From a virus: a DNA stretch of 24,201 nucleotides. Below are positions 1-8,312 of the stretch, one piece after another. Under the pieces are notes generated by a model that was not told the origin of the DNA, did no database searches, and saw nothing but the letters and a program-made list of their open reading frames with translations. Positions within the stretch are counted from its first letter, which is position 1. Each line of letters begins with the position of its first letter. A program made the position numbers and the translations under genes. The stretch spans positions 1 to 24,201 of the IMG/VR virus record IMGVR_UViG_3300009537_000172. The stretch is one strand, 5' to 3'.

Positions 1-467
1 GTTTCTGGGTTAAGAATAGAAGACGTATTTGCTGATGTTTGTTCATTAAGTGTTTTCTTCAAAGAGTCTAGTTTGGCGTTTGCTTGTGACTGAGTAAGTC
101 CTTCAAATTGTTTTCCACCAGTACCCAATGCTGCGCCCATAGCAGAAGCTGTCTGAGAAGATATTTTTGGTTCAACATAACTAATTCCCATTTGTTGATT
201 ACCATAAGCATTAGCTGCTGCTTGAGCATCTTCACCCTCTAATCCAAGACGTGCTCCTTGTTCATAGTTACGGATTGGAACTGTCGTACCTGGTACATAT
301 TGTGTATCAGAAGCTCCAGCAACTTGTCCTTTTGGTACAGCGCTATAACCACCACCAGATGTTGGTTGTAAAGTTACGCCACGTGATGTAGCAACGTCTG
401 TAACTTGTTTTTGTATATTTTGCGCCTGCTTGTATAGGTCGTCAATTTGTTTTTGTGTAATAGCCAT
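1..467 (-). CDS. Hypothetical virion protein, N-terminal part (cut by window edge)
   Basis: The frame starts at ATG 467 and runs off the left edge after 155 codons, so the C-terminus is missing. The first residues are MAITQKQIDDLYKQAQ, and the visible part is rich in Gln, Ala, Ser and Gly. A lysine- and glutamine-rich stretch near the end (QSQANAKLDSLKKTL) looks helical. It is the last gene of the leftward structural run and lies 29 nt beyond the LamG protein, with its own GTGGTATAAT element in that gap. The composition and position would suit a tail-tip or internal virion protein. No family is recognised, and that role is only inferred from the neighbours. Confidence 0.7.
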   Translation of the reverse strand, partial: MAITQKQIDDLYKQAQNIQKQVTDVATSRGVTLQPTSGGGYSAVPKGQVAGASDTQYVPGTTVPIRNYEQGARLGLEGEDAQAAANAYGNQQMGISYVEPKISSQTASAMGAALGTGGKQFEGLTQSQANAKLDSLKKTLNEQTSANTSSILNPE

Positions 468-480
468 GTTGTTTATATAT

Positions 481-490
481 ATTATACCAC
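481..490 (-). promoter_or_regulatory. Extended -10 promoter, late type, copy 1
   Basis: On the minus strand this reads GTGGTATAAT, a TGn extension plus a perfect TATAAT, 13 nt before the ATG at 467. No convincing -35 box lies 16-18 nt upstream. The same ten bases occur at 8535, 11214 and 13939, each just before a late-gene start or frame. Confidence 0.6.
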
Positions 491-496
491 GTTTGA

Positions 497-2770
497 CTAC
501 ATTGATATAATTTTGCTTAATTTATATAGTCTTGGTGAGTCTTGGGTACCTGTTAATGAAAACTGACAAATCGTGAATGTCTCATTTAATTTATTATTTG
601 AGAATTGTATTAAAATCGCCTGTCCTTTTTGAAGCATTGAAACTCTTTTCTTAACAAAAGGACTTGGTGATGTGCCAGTATTACCAACAACGAAGGTCTT
701 TGCTGTATTTGTTGTTGTATCATTAGCTTCTTTAGATACTGTGAGTGTCACATAGCCATCAAGATCCTTGAACATAACGTCTAGGTATCTATATAGGTCA
801 AAACGTGTGAGGTTTTTATCCTCTACTCGCTTGAATTTAACCGCTGAGTTAATAGGAAATATGTTTGTTAATGAGTTTAATGTCCAGTCTAGTATTGCAC
901 TTCCCGTAATAAGTACCCACATAACATCATCAACTGTTCCATCAAAAAGGTCTGACTTCTCAAAGATAAGCCCTGTAAGTCCTCCATATGTTCCTTGAAA
1001 TGTTGTTATACCTGCTCCGGCATTTATGACTTGTGATGTTCCTGTTGTACCAAGTTTGACTGTCACCGTACCTGTTGTGCCTGTCACATTGCATGATACG
1101 GAGTATGTCTGTCCTTCTATACCATTAATGTTTTTGTAGAATGTGTCAGCGTCAAGACCTAAGGTGGTGAAGATTACCTCTGCTCCGTAAGCTGTACCGA
1201 ATGAGTTTGTTGCGTAGGCTTTTAGATAATAGGTATTATTCTTTAGTAGTCCTGTAATATCTGAGGAGTATGAACCAATAGTCCCTGCCACTATTACTTT
1301 TGTACCTGTGACTATTGTTGGATTAGTTGTGTTGGAATATACAAAACCTCTTTCTGATACAGTTGCACCGTTATCTGAAATAACTGTACCATTTACTGTT
1401 ACAGAATCTATATCTAGGTTTGTTATAACGTCTGTTGTAAGAGATGGTGTAAACGAGAATGGGTATTGATTACCTAGTCCTGAGTTGTATAGTGCGGTTA
1501 TTTCGGTTTGGGAGAGTTCTCTTGAAAAAATTGATGTTTCATCAATTAATCCATTAAACCAGTTGTCACTAATAGAACTTACGCCAATATTTGGTACTTG
1601 TGGAGTCGCCCAATAAATAGAACTTCCACTTCCTCCAGTAGATACCAGAGTTCCATCAACATAAACCTTTTGAACTCCAGCATTATAAACTGCGACCACT
1701 AGGTGAAAGGTGTTATCATTATATGATTTTCCAGTTGTGTCTAAATCTGAAAAGGTTGCTCCAGATCCAGTTCTAACCCTCATTCTCAGGTTTCCTGTAG
1801 ATGGTATATTGGCATAAATACCATAACCTAAATAACCACCTAAAGCCTCAGAGTCTTTTGAATAAATAATTCCAGCTGAAGAAGATGACATTTTAAACCA
1901 CGACGCTATCGAAACCGCCGTGGTTAATTGCAGAGTTGATGTTGAACCAATAGCTAACTTAGCACTACTCCCATTAAACACCGCACCATTATTTATCTTT
2001 CCTGCTGCATAAGTGACATTCGTATTTGTAGCTGTATTACCCCCAATACTATCTACAGCATTACCTGTTGTTTCGTCTAGTTTATAGTAGGCTACTCCTC
2101 CGTATAGTGGTGGTGTTGCTGTAAATGGATATGAGTTACCACGACCAGAGTTAAAGATTTGTGATACTTCGTCGGCGGAAAGGGCACGGGACCAGATGGC
2201 GACTTCGTCAAGTTGGCCGTTAAGATATTCACCAGCACCATCACCAAGACCTAGGAAGAATGAACCTGTAGTATTATCCATTGTAGCTGTCGCAGAACCA
2301 GAACTAACCAATATTCCATTTATATATAAAGAACTAGTTGTTCCAGATTTTGTCCAAGTCACATGGTAAAAAGTTGATGTGCTTAACGTTGTGTTAAATG
2401 TGTGAAAAGTATAAGAAGACGATAGGACAGAAAACATGCCAAAACGTTTAGTTCCTGCGCTGTCCTGATAATAAATTCCATAAGTATTATCTTTTGTTAC
2501 CAACCCTTGCGTTTCGTTTGTTCCAGGTAAAGAAGATAGATTTAACCAAAATGAAACAGACATATTTGCCGATAAGTCTAGTGAAGTATCGTCTACTTTT
2601 GATAAATACTGGGAGCTTGCCCTAACAAAATTAGCCCCATTATTTATTTTTCCAGTAGAATATGTGACGCTGTTATTGTTTGTAAGTGTATTACTACCAA
2701 CAGAGTCAGTGGCATTACCACTTGATTCATCAAGTTTATAATAACTTATCAATGAAGTATCGAGAGCCAT
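497..2770 (-). CDS. Tandem LamG-like lectin domain protein, probable receptor-binding or tail protein
   Basis: 757 residues. Two homologous concanavalin A-like/LamG domains are visible: residues about 8-215, opening YYKLDESSGNATDSVG and closing LNGQLDEVAIWSRALS, and about 226-438, opening YYKLDETTGNAVDSIG and closing FNGLIDETSIFSRELS. These are the typical start and end motifs of LamG_3-type domains. Residues about 446-538 resemble an Ig/FN3-like module (GATVSERGFVYSNTTNPT). The remaining 220 residues are beta-rich and not recognised. Such modules bind carbohydrate, so host-surface binding is likely. The two lectin domains are clear internal duplicates. The start ATG 2770 follows the previous stop with a 1-nt gap. 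No enzymatic domain is seen. Confidence 0.8.
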   Translation of the reverse strand: MALDTSLISYYKLDESSGNATDSVGSNTLTNNNSVTYSTGKINNGANFVRASSQYLSKVDDTSLDLSANMSVSFWLNLSSLPGTNETQGLVTKDNTYGIYYQDSAGTKRFGMFSVLSSSYTFHTFNTTLSTSTFYHVTWTKSGTTSSLYINGILVSSGSATATMDNTTGSFFLGLGDGAGEYLNGQLDEVAIWSRALSADEVSQIFNSGRGNSYPFTATPPLYGGVAYYKLDETTGNAVDSIGGNTATNTNVTYAAGKINNGAVFNGSSAKLAIGSTSTLQLTTAVSIASWFKMSSSSAGIIYSKDSEALGGYLGYGIYANIPSTGNLRMRVRTGSGATFSDLDTTGKSYNDNTFHLVVAVYNAGVQKVYVDGTLVSTGGSGSSIYWATPQVPNIGVSSISDNWFNGLIDETSIFSRELSQTEITALYNSGLGNQYPFSFTPSLTTDVITNLDIDSVTVNGTVISDNGATVSERGFVYSNTTNPTIVTGTKVIVAGTIGSYSSDITGLLKNNTYYLKAYATNSFGTAYGAEVIFTTLGLDADTFYKNINGIEGQTYSVSCNVTGTTGTVTVKLGTTGTSQVINAGAGITTFQGTYGGLTGLIFEKSDLFDGTVDDVMWVLITGSAILDWTLNSLTNIFPINSAVKFKRVEDKNLTRFDLYRYLDVMFKDLDGYVTLTVSKEANDTTTNTAKTFVVGNTGTSPSPFVKKRVSMLQKGQAILIQFSNNKLNETFTICQFSLTGTQDSPRLYKLSKIISM

Positions 2771-2771
2771 A

Positions 2772-2975
2772 TTATACAGGTTTCATATTATTGTTAATGT
2801 TATCCCACTGCCACTGTGCACCTATCTGCCAATTTCTTAGTGTTGGGTCTGTTGTAAATGTCTCTTTGTTTATGGTCTGCACATTTATATCATTCAACGT
2901 GGAAAGACCTGTAATACCAGCGATACTCTCAGCTGTGATTATTTTTGAGTCTTCTGTTGTAAGTACTGTAGCCAC
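2772..2975 (-). CDS. Small structural-module protein, unknown function
   Basis: 67 residues starting at GTG 2975 (MATVLTTEDSKIITAESIAG); no in-frame ATG exists between this point and the upstream stop. It has Thr/Ile-rich N-terminal repeats and a Trp-rich C-terminus (NWQIGAQWQWDNINNN). It sits between the fibre-like protein (20 nt before) and the LamG protein (1 nt after), so it is probably co-translated with them and may be a fibre accessory or joining piece. No family is recognised. Confidence 0.6.
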   Translation of the reverse strand: MATVLTTEDSKIITAESIAGITGLSTLNDINVQTINKETFTTDPTLRNWQIGAQWQWDNINNNMKPV

Positions 2976-2994
2976 AATATTTATATGTTAATTA

Positions 2995-3651
2995 CTAAGC
3001 AACGGGTCCGTATGTATCCTGAACATTTGTTCCAATTGGTACAAATTTAATATATGAGTTAGCTGTCATTACTGGTGTTGTTGGTGCTGCTGAAAAGATT
3101 ATCTGTGGAGTTACTGTTCCTCCTGCGTTCATTCTGATAAGCCCTTTGAATTTAATCCACACTGCTGTTGTTGCTGTTGCTGTCACAACTGTTGCTGCAA
3201 CTTGGTTTACTGAACAAGTGTCCTGTGCTGTTCCTGTTGTGTTTATTGCTGCTGATTGTGAAAGAGTCCAGTAATCAATAGATGTTACTGATGCACCACC
3301 AGCAAGAGCAAAAGCCATACCAACTGTGCAGGTTGTACCTGACTTTGTAATTCTATAATATCCTTCAAATTCATAAGTTGTTGCTGCTACAAGAGTCCAC
3401 ACATCACCAGTTGTAGGAAATGCTGATTGTACTGATGTGCCAACTCCAAGAGCAAAAGTAGCTGCTGGAACGATTGAGTAGCCAACTGTAGCTAGATTTT
3501 TAGGAAAAACACGAGTAGCAAGCATAGACTCCACTGAGATTTTCTTTGTTAGAGGATTTCCTGTTGGATCTTCTACAATAGGAACAATGTCCGTATCTAA
3601 ACAAGATGTTTTTGCTGTTAATTCTGTAACTTTTATTAATGTATCTGCCAT
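2995..3651 (-). CDS. Tail fibre/spike-like protein
   Basis: 218 residues. The N-terminus (MADTLIKVTELTA...TDIVPIVEDPTGNPLTKKIS) has the pattern common at the start of phage fibre and spike proteins, with alternating short beta segments, a D-x-V-P-I-V-x-D motif and then T-x-K-I-S. The remainder is Ala/Thr/Val-rich beta structure (about residues 55-210), compatible with a jelly-roll or collar-type fibre domain. No catalytic motif is seen. It lies 4 nt from the beta-propeller-like gene upstream and just before the lectin protein, consistent with a host-recognition cluster. Fibre is inferred from N-terminal pattern and context. Confidence 0.6.
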   Translation of the reverse strand: MADTLIKVTELTAKTSCLDTDIVPIVEDPTGNPLTKKISVESMLATRVFPKNLATVGYSIVPAATFALGVGTSVQSAFPTTGDVWTLVAATTYEFEGYYRITKSGTTCTVGMAFALAGGASVTSIDYWTLSQSAAINTTGTAQDTCSVNQVAATVVTATATTAVWIKFKGLIRMNAGGTVTPQIIFSAAPTTPVMTANSYIKFVPIGTNVQDTYGPVA

Positions 3652-3655
3652 TTTA

Positions 3656-4813
3656 TTAAATATTAACTTCTAATTTCCTCTGGAGAGTTGTTGAATCGGC
3701 TGGTTCAACCTCCCACTTTAATGTACTAAAATTTGTACTAGAGACCGTTGTATATATTATATCATCAATTACCCTAAAGTCGTTAATTTTAGCCTTATCT
3801 CTACCTTCATATTTCGTCCAAGCGTTCTTATAAAGTAAGTGACATACGAAAGTTGTGTCTGTTGTGTCTCCTAGAAGTGGTACTGATAAATAAAATCGTC
3901 TTTCTGAATAACCAACAACGCACTTATTATAATTTAATCGGTTTATAGTCTTTAGTGTCTCTTTTATTGCGTCTGAAATAACAGAAGCATTAACACCAAG
4001 CACTCCTGTTTGATTGTCTTTATATCCAATAGAACGCACTTCAAGTCCTGTAAAGAACCAAAGGTCATTTTCCACCCATACAACTGCTTTTCGTGATACT
4101 GCTCCATAGTTTCCTGATTGAAGTTCTAATTTTGGAACAAAAAGAGACACAATCTGGTCATATATAAATGTAAGTTTCCATATAGAACCTTCCTTAAATA
4201 TCATTAAGATACCATAGTAATTTTCTAAGGCTTTTACATAATCTGTTCCTAATGGTTTTACAACCCCTCCAGCACTACTTGATACTGTAAAGTCTGTAGC
4301 ATCAGATGTCTTTGAATAATATACAGAAAGTGGTTCTGCTGTAACCCCAGAGACAAACATTCTGTCTTCAAAAACCTGTAGAACATTTCCTTTAGGAGCT
4401 GAAGCGTATTCTGTAAATGTTGTACCATCAAATTTAAAGTAATTCTGTACTGCATTACATCCATAAAGAGTATCGTTATATACAGCAAAGCCAAACTCAG
4501 CGTTTTCTGTATAAATTGTTGTACCTAGTCTATACCACTTCTTATCTACTGTAGAGAAATATTCAAGAATAGTACCGTTTCCTCTTATAATAAATGAAGT
4601 ACCATTTTTTTTCTTATAATAAAATAGTGAGTGGCAAAGAGTAGAACGTGTATCTCCAAGAATTGAAAAACCTACGTCCTTTGTGAGATAGCCACTATCC
4701 ACCCAGTTCATATTTGAAGGTACACTTCGTCCCGCGCTATCATCAACATCAACAACATCTGCTAAGTTATCAAAGATTTTATTGAATTCTTTTTTTGTTG
4801 GTGTTTGTGGCAT
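3656..4813 (-). CDS. Beta-propeller-like tail protein, candidate short-tail nozzle or stopper
   Basis: 385 residues without predicted membrane or catalytic motifs. Repeated short beta-strand units with aromatic residues and Gly-Asn/Asp turns are visible (LFYYKKKNGTSFIIRGNGT, FAVYNDTLYGCNAVQNYFKF, LQVFEDRMFVSGV, AVVWVENDLWFFTGLEVRSI), as expected of propeller blades. Position directly after the head-tail adaptor matches the tail-nozzle or stabilisation proteins of T7- and P22-like phages, which are also beta-propellers. The role is inferred from fold pattern plus gene order. It is 2 nt from the adaptor gene, so probably translationally coupled. Confidence 0.55.
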   Translation of the reverse strand: MPQTPTKKEFNKIFDNLADVVDVDDSAGRSVPSNMNWVDSGYLTKDVGFSILGDTRSTLCHSLFYYKKKNGTSFIIRGNGTILEYFSTVDKKWYRLGTTIYTENAEFGFAVYNDTLYGCNAVQNYFKFDGTTFTEYASAPKGNVLQVFEDRMFVSGVTAEPLSVYYSKTSDATDFTVSSSAGGVVKPLGTDYVKALENYYGILMIFKEGSIWKLTFIYDQIVSLFVPKLELQSGNYGAVSRKAVVWVENDLWFFTGLEVRSIGYKDNQTGVLGVNASVISDAIKETLKTINRLNYNKCVVGYSERRFYLSVPLLGDTTDTTFVCHLLYKNAWTKYEGRDKAKINDFRVIDDIIYTTVSSTNFSTLKWEVEPADSTTLQRKLEVNI

Positions 4814-4815
4814 AT

Positions 4816-5418
4816 TTATATAAGTTTCTGATAGTTAAACATAACTCCTCCCATTTGATTTTCTTCTTCGTAACTTGAAATACCACTAACTCGTTTTTTG
4901 AACTCTTCTTCATATATACTTCGGTAGTATTGTGCTCGTGCTTCGTCCTGAAGATCCTCTAATGTTCTATAAAGTGTTCCGTAAACGATAAGCTCATGTA
5001 GAAATTCGTGGAGTAGTGGGTTTGAAGTTGAAGATAGTGCTGCGTATGATGGATAGTATTTAACAATAAGGCTTGTTGTATCACTTGGATTTACTTTTAT
5101 GGTATTTCCTTCAATAGTAATCCCTTCAATCTCCGTATCTCTGTCAAAATCTGCAATAGATTTTTCTTCAAATGGTGTTTTGTCAGTTGTACTTTTATAT
5201 CCAGGTCCGTAAAGAGTTCCAAAGTCAGTTGGAAGTGTACCAACACCACTTGTAAATGTGATTGTCGCTGTATTTATTTGGTCATTTGTGAATGTTCTGT
5301 ATCGTAAATCCTTATATGTCTCATTCATATACAACAAAAGAGTTGTATCAGAAACAAGTTCGGTTGTATCCTCTAATATTTTTCTTCGTATAGTTGCTAG
5401 GATTTCGTTTGATGTCAT
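4816..5418 (-). CDS. Head-tail adaptor (connector) protein
   Basis: 200 residues. The N-terminal third is helical (MTSNEILATIRRKILEDTTE, LLLYMNETYKDLRYRTF), then beta strands (TATITFTSGVGTLPTDFGTL) with an Ile/Val-rich stretch about residues 95-120, then C-terminal helices (HEFLHELIVYGTLYRTLED). This layout is typical of the portal-proximal adaptor/connector family of podovirus-like phages. It follows the major capsid gene, where such a gene is expected. Starts at ATG 5418 without an SD. The assignment rests on pattern and position. Confidence 0.6.
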   Translation of the reverse strand: MTSNEILATIRRKILEDTTELVSDTTLLLYMNETYKDLRYRTFTNDQINTATITFTSGVGTLPTDFGTLYGPGYKSTTDKTPFEEKSIADFDRDTEIEGITIEGNTIKVNPSDTTSLIVKYYPSYAALSSTSNPLLHEFLHELIVYGTLYRTLEDLQDEARAQYYRSIYEEEFKKRVSGISSYEEENQMGGVMFNYQKLI

Positions 5419-5447
5419 TTTGTTTGTTTTGTTATCTTATAATCTCT

Positions 5448-5463
5448 ATCCAGTACACTGGAT
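5448..5463. repeat. Short inverted repeat between capsid and adaptor genes
   Basis: ATCCAGT / ACTGGAT arms of 7 bp around a 2-nt centre, in the 67-nt gap between the capsid stop (5486) and adaptor start (5418). In RNA two pairs would open to make a loop. There is no T-tract, so it may modulate expression or mRNA stability rather than terminate. Confidence 0.4.
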
Positions 5464-5485
5464 AAATCCAATGTACTGAGAGAAA

Positions 5486-6299
5486 CTATGAAACTGTTGC
5501 TCGCAAAACTGCACCTCGTCCACGGTTTCCAGCAAATACTTTTCGTCCGAAGACAAGAAGTCCTTTAACTGTTGTCATGAATGATGTTGGGTCATTTTCT
5601 GAACCAAGAGTTGAAACTTTCATAATCTGCATTGCCATTGCACAGAAATCTCGTGTACCAGCGATAAACCAGTAACCAGTTGTGTTATCTCCTGCAATAA
5701 GTTCAGATGTATAAACATCAAATCCTGCAATTCTACCAATCTTTGCCCCCTTCACTGCGTCCTCATATGCTGCGCCAACTGCAGGAATGAACTCTGGTGC
5801 CTGAAGAAGTGCTCCTTCAAATACTGAGTTTACAACGATGAATCGTCCCTCCTTTGGAGTTAGTTTCTTTCCAAGAGCTGTACGTAGAGAAACAATATTT
5901 GCATATATGTTTGACTTTGTGATAGCTGTTGCTGTTGCTGCGTTGATAACATATGTTGAAGCTGTCTCTACACCTCCTGTGTAAGCTACTCCATCAAGGT
6001 CTTTCACTGTGATAGCTGTTGCTGAAGAGTAAGCTGTAACCAAGTAGTAAGAACCACCTGTCCACTTAAAGTAACCACCTACCATCGCTGCTGTAAATGT
6101 TGTTCCAGAACCTGTAACAACACCAGTTGTAGCTGCTACTGAAACAGTACCTGTTGAGTAGTTTGTTCCAACTGCGTTATCTCCATCTACGTTCTTAGCC
6201 ATGTATGCTAGAAGGTTTGTATCCAAAAGTTCCTGCATATCTCGCTTTGATGTTGCTGCGTACTCGTTGATAGTATTAATATCGTTTTGTAACTTGTCT
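5486..6299 (-). CDS. Major capsid protein, exon 2 (C-terminal three quarters)
   Basis: This exon continues the capsid frame after the group I intron. Codon 92 is completed across the junction (AT from exon 1 plus A6299, Ile), then the frame reads DKLQNDINTINEYAATSKRD and on to the stop at 5486. The join gives FQVDDI-DKLQNDIN, the sequence expected for an HK97-fold capsid spine region, and a 362-residue protein. Residues about 136-210 of the spliced protein form a Gly/Thr/Ser-rich beta insert (TGVVTGSGTTFTAAMVG) that resembles an added surface domain. The following part (IVSLRTALGKKLTPKEGRF) returns to the capsid core. The first ATG (6238) would give only a fragment and is not the biological start. 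Confidence 0.85.
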
Positions 6300-7223
6300 C
6301 AATTTTGTTACTCCTCTTTCGAGTGGGAGAACCACTTCGGATTCTCCTCTTACGATTTCTCGTAAGTTCAGACTATATTATAATCCTGTTAGATTTTTTT
6401 AAATTCTCTTGTGCAAACAAAGGTTGTAAATTCGTATAATGAAAAGCTTTTTTCTGCTCTTCAACGTCTGTTAAATCAAAACTGTCTAGTGGTAAAATAT
6501 GGTCTATGTGCCAATTTTTACTATTCCAAGTCATTCCATCTTTAAATTGTTTTTCTAAATGAATTCTACATTCATCTATTGAACAACCTATAAGTTGAAT
6601 TGTGGTTAAAGATTTTGGGCCATAACATCTTCTAATTGCATGACTCACTCTTGCTCTTAGTAAATGTTGAAGTTTAAAATTTTCATCTGTAAGGTTTCTT
6701 TCCTTACGTTTGAGTTTGGTGGTCTCTTTACGGTTATATTTATTTGCAGTTTCTCTTATTTTTTCTATGTTCTGCTCTCTATATATTTTACCATACTTTA
6801 AGTATCTTAATCTCCTTTTTTCTTTAACTTTCTCTAGATTATTTTTTACATAATCCAAAGACCTTTTGATTTGTTCTTCTCTATTTTTATGATAAAACTT
6901 CTTATTAGCGATTTTTTGTCTTTCTTTTATTGACTCTCTATTTTTATTTCTATAGCGAGCACAAATTTCTTTTCTTGATAACATCACTATGAAGTTTATC
7001 ATACCAACCTTTATTTGTCAATGAACACAGGATTTTCCGTCTCTAGTCGTTGAACCTTCCTTTTCAGGCTTGGCTGCTGATTGACCCTATCAAGTAATTT
7101 TCAAGCTTTGTGCATCTGTACCCATACGGTACTCTGTTTTAGCTTACTTGCTTTACGGGTTATTCCAGCAATTTACGGAATTTTACATTGTTAGTTACCT
7201 AACAAAGGACACTAGATAGTTTA
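6300..7223 (-). other. Group I self-splicing intron in the major capsid gene
   Basis: 924 nt. All four conserved group I elements occur in order on the minus strand: P (AAATTGCTGGAATAACC, 7174-7158), Q (CAATCAGCAGCCAAGC, 7083-7068), R (GGTTCAACGACTAGAGACG, 7056-7038) and S (AATATAGTCTG, 6379-6369). R and S supply the two P7 strands (GACTA/TAGTC). P1 forms between exon GACAT and intron GTGTC, with the U.G pair placing the 5' splice site after 7224. The intron ends in G at 6300. Hairpins CTTACG...CGTAAG and GGAGAA...TTCTCC after S look like P9-type stems. The HNH ORF sits between R and S, in the P8 loop region. Confidence 0.9.
6373..7002 (-). CDS. HNH homing endonuclease encoded in the capsid intron
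   Basis: 209 residues. A long, very basic Lys/Arg/Asn-rich helical N-terminal region (residues about 10-105, probably DNA-contacting) precedes a C-terminal HNH domain. Its key motifs are WHIDHILPLDSF (about 163-174), with the catalytic His of the DH pair, and FHYTNLQPLFAQENLKKSNR, with the downstream Asn/His-type residues. The start at ATG 7002 has AAAGG about 5 nt upstream, one of the few good ribosome sites here. The stop codon TAG lies inside intron element S (P7 3' strand), so the ORF is fitted tightly into the ribozyme. It is expected to cut intronless capsid alleles near the junction and drive intron spread. Confidence 0.9.
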   Translation of the reverse strand: MINFIVMLSRKEICARYRNKNRESIKERQKIANKKFYHKNREEQIKRSLDYVKNNLEKVKEKRRLRYLKYGKIYREQNIEKIRETANKYNRKETTKLKRKERNLTDENFKLQHLLRARVSHAIRRCYGPKSLTTIQLIGCSIDECRIHLEKQFKDGMTWNSKNWHIDHILPLDSFDLTDVEEQKKAFHYTNLQPLFAQENLKKSNRIII

Positions 7224-7498
7224 ATGTCGTCTACTTGGAATTTGAAGTATTTCTGTTGATCTACAATCAAGTCCTCGTATGATGGTGCTAGTTCCTGAGC
7301 CACAAGAGTTGTTCCTTTTGTGTAATCAGAAAGTGTTAGCTTACCAAGTGTTCGTACTCGCACTCTGTCTCCTTCGCTTCTAATCTCACCTTCGTAGTTT
7401 GTGTTTGTGATCTTTGTATAAATTGTTTCGTTATACAAAAGCTCTACCAATTTAAGTGAATACTTAATTGGTGTGTTTGCTGCTAATGATTGAGTCAT
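7224..7498 (-). CDS. Major capsid protein, exon 1 (N-terminal part)
   Basis: ATG 7498 opens MTQSLAANTPIKYSLKLVEL, then the N-arm and E-loop type region (VRVRTLGKLTLSDYTKGT) and the strand YFKFQVDDI, where the exon ends within codon 92. The open frame continues eight codons into the intron (to 7199), but these would not be in the spliced protein. It pairs with exon 2 at 5486-6299. The scaffold gene lies 16 nt upstream on the same transcript. No SD is visible before the ATG. Without splicing only a useless 99-residue peptide would be made, so capsid production depends on intron removal. Confidence 0.85.
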
Positions 7499-7514
7499 TA
7501 TATTCTAAAGTTAA

Positions 7515-8258
7515 CTATTTTAACTTTCCAGATTCAATATCAGAATTGTATTCTTTAGATAATTGAGCAAATTTTGCAGGATTTGATTGTGCCATTTGAT
7601 GCCAGTCTTCTAGTGAACGACTTGCAGTTGGAGTATTATCTCCACCAGAAGCACGTTCAATTTCTATACGTCCAGCTTGTTCCATTGCTTGCTTAGCACC
7701 AATATCCTTAGCTTTATCAAATAGATATACTTTAGCCAAGTCTCCTAGAATAGCGTCAATGTTACTAGGAACATTATCCGCTCTAAAATACTTTGACTTA
7801 AATTCACTACTTGCTTCCTTAAGTTCTGGGTGTTGTGTCGCAACTTTTTCAAACGCACTATCCCACTGTCTCTCGTTATATGAACTCTTTGCATAAGCAA
7901 TCGCAGGGTCTTTATAGACACTTTCTCTTACTTTTTTTTCAATGCTCTGAGTATATGCGAGTAGATTTCTTTGCTCATCCTCTCCTAAAGTTTCAAATCC
8001 TGGATATAAGTTATCCGAATCGTTGCTATAGGTAGCGACATCTTGTTTAGAGTTTCTTAAAGTTTCTAACTCAGCTTCTAATGCTTTCTTTTCATCAAGC
8101 AAACGCTGTGCTTCTCTTGAAGAGGAACTAAACTTCTCTTTGTAATCAATAGTCTCTGTGTCAGGAGCTACTGGATTTACAGTTGTCTCTGTGTTTTCCG
8201 TTGCTGGAGGGTTAGTTGTTACGTCCTCATTCGCAGTTTGGATATTTGTATCTGTCAT
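7515..8258 (-). CDS. Capsid scaffolding protein
   Basis: 247 residues, highly charged and predicted helical. It has a disordered Thr/Asn/Pro-rich N-terminus (NEDVTTNPPATENTETTVNP), then a coiled coil about residues 40-70 (SSREAQRLLDEKKALEAELE), a helical middle and a charged C-terminal end (FAQLSKEYNSDIESGKLK). Composition, length and position directly upstream of the capsid gene are those of phage scaffolds, which shape the procapsid and leave or are degraded. The C-terminal helix is where scaffolds usually bind the coat. No protease motif is seen. A TGAGGGA lies about 16 nt before the start. Confidence 0.75.
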   Translation of the reverse strand: MTDTNIQTANEDVTTNPPATENTETTVNPVAPDTETIDYKEKFSSSSREAQRLLDEKKALEAELETLRNSKQDVATYSNDSDNLYPGFETLGEDEQRNLLAYTQSIEKKVRESVYKDPAIAYAKSSYNERQWDSAFEKVATQHPELKEASSEFKSKYFRADNVPSNIDAILGDLAKVYLFDKAKDIGAKQAMEQAGRIEIERASGGDNTPTASRSLEDWHQMAQSNPAKFAQLSKEYNSDIESGKLK

Positions 8259-8312
8259 CGTTTTTTTTAGCCGTCCCTCACTTATAAGGTTTGGGGTTTG
8301 GCAAGTTACTTA

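Noticed and set aside
4258-4494. 78-codon minus-strand frame
   Set aside because: It lies inside the beta-propeller-like gene in another frame, with no ribosome site and no domain.
5258-5479. 73-codon plus-strand frame
   Set aside because: Antisense to the head-tail adaptor gene with no promoter or ribosome site.
6238-7198. Reading the two capsid pieces as a pseudogene broken by an inserted HNH gene
   Set aside because: Complete group I core elements, a matching P1 helix and an exact frame-restoring junction show a functional-type intron.
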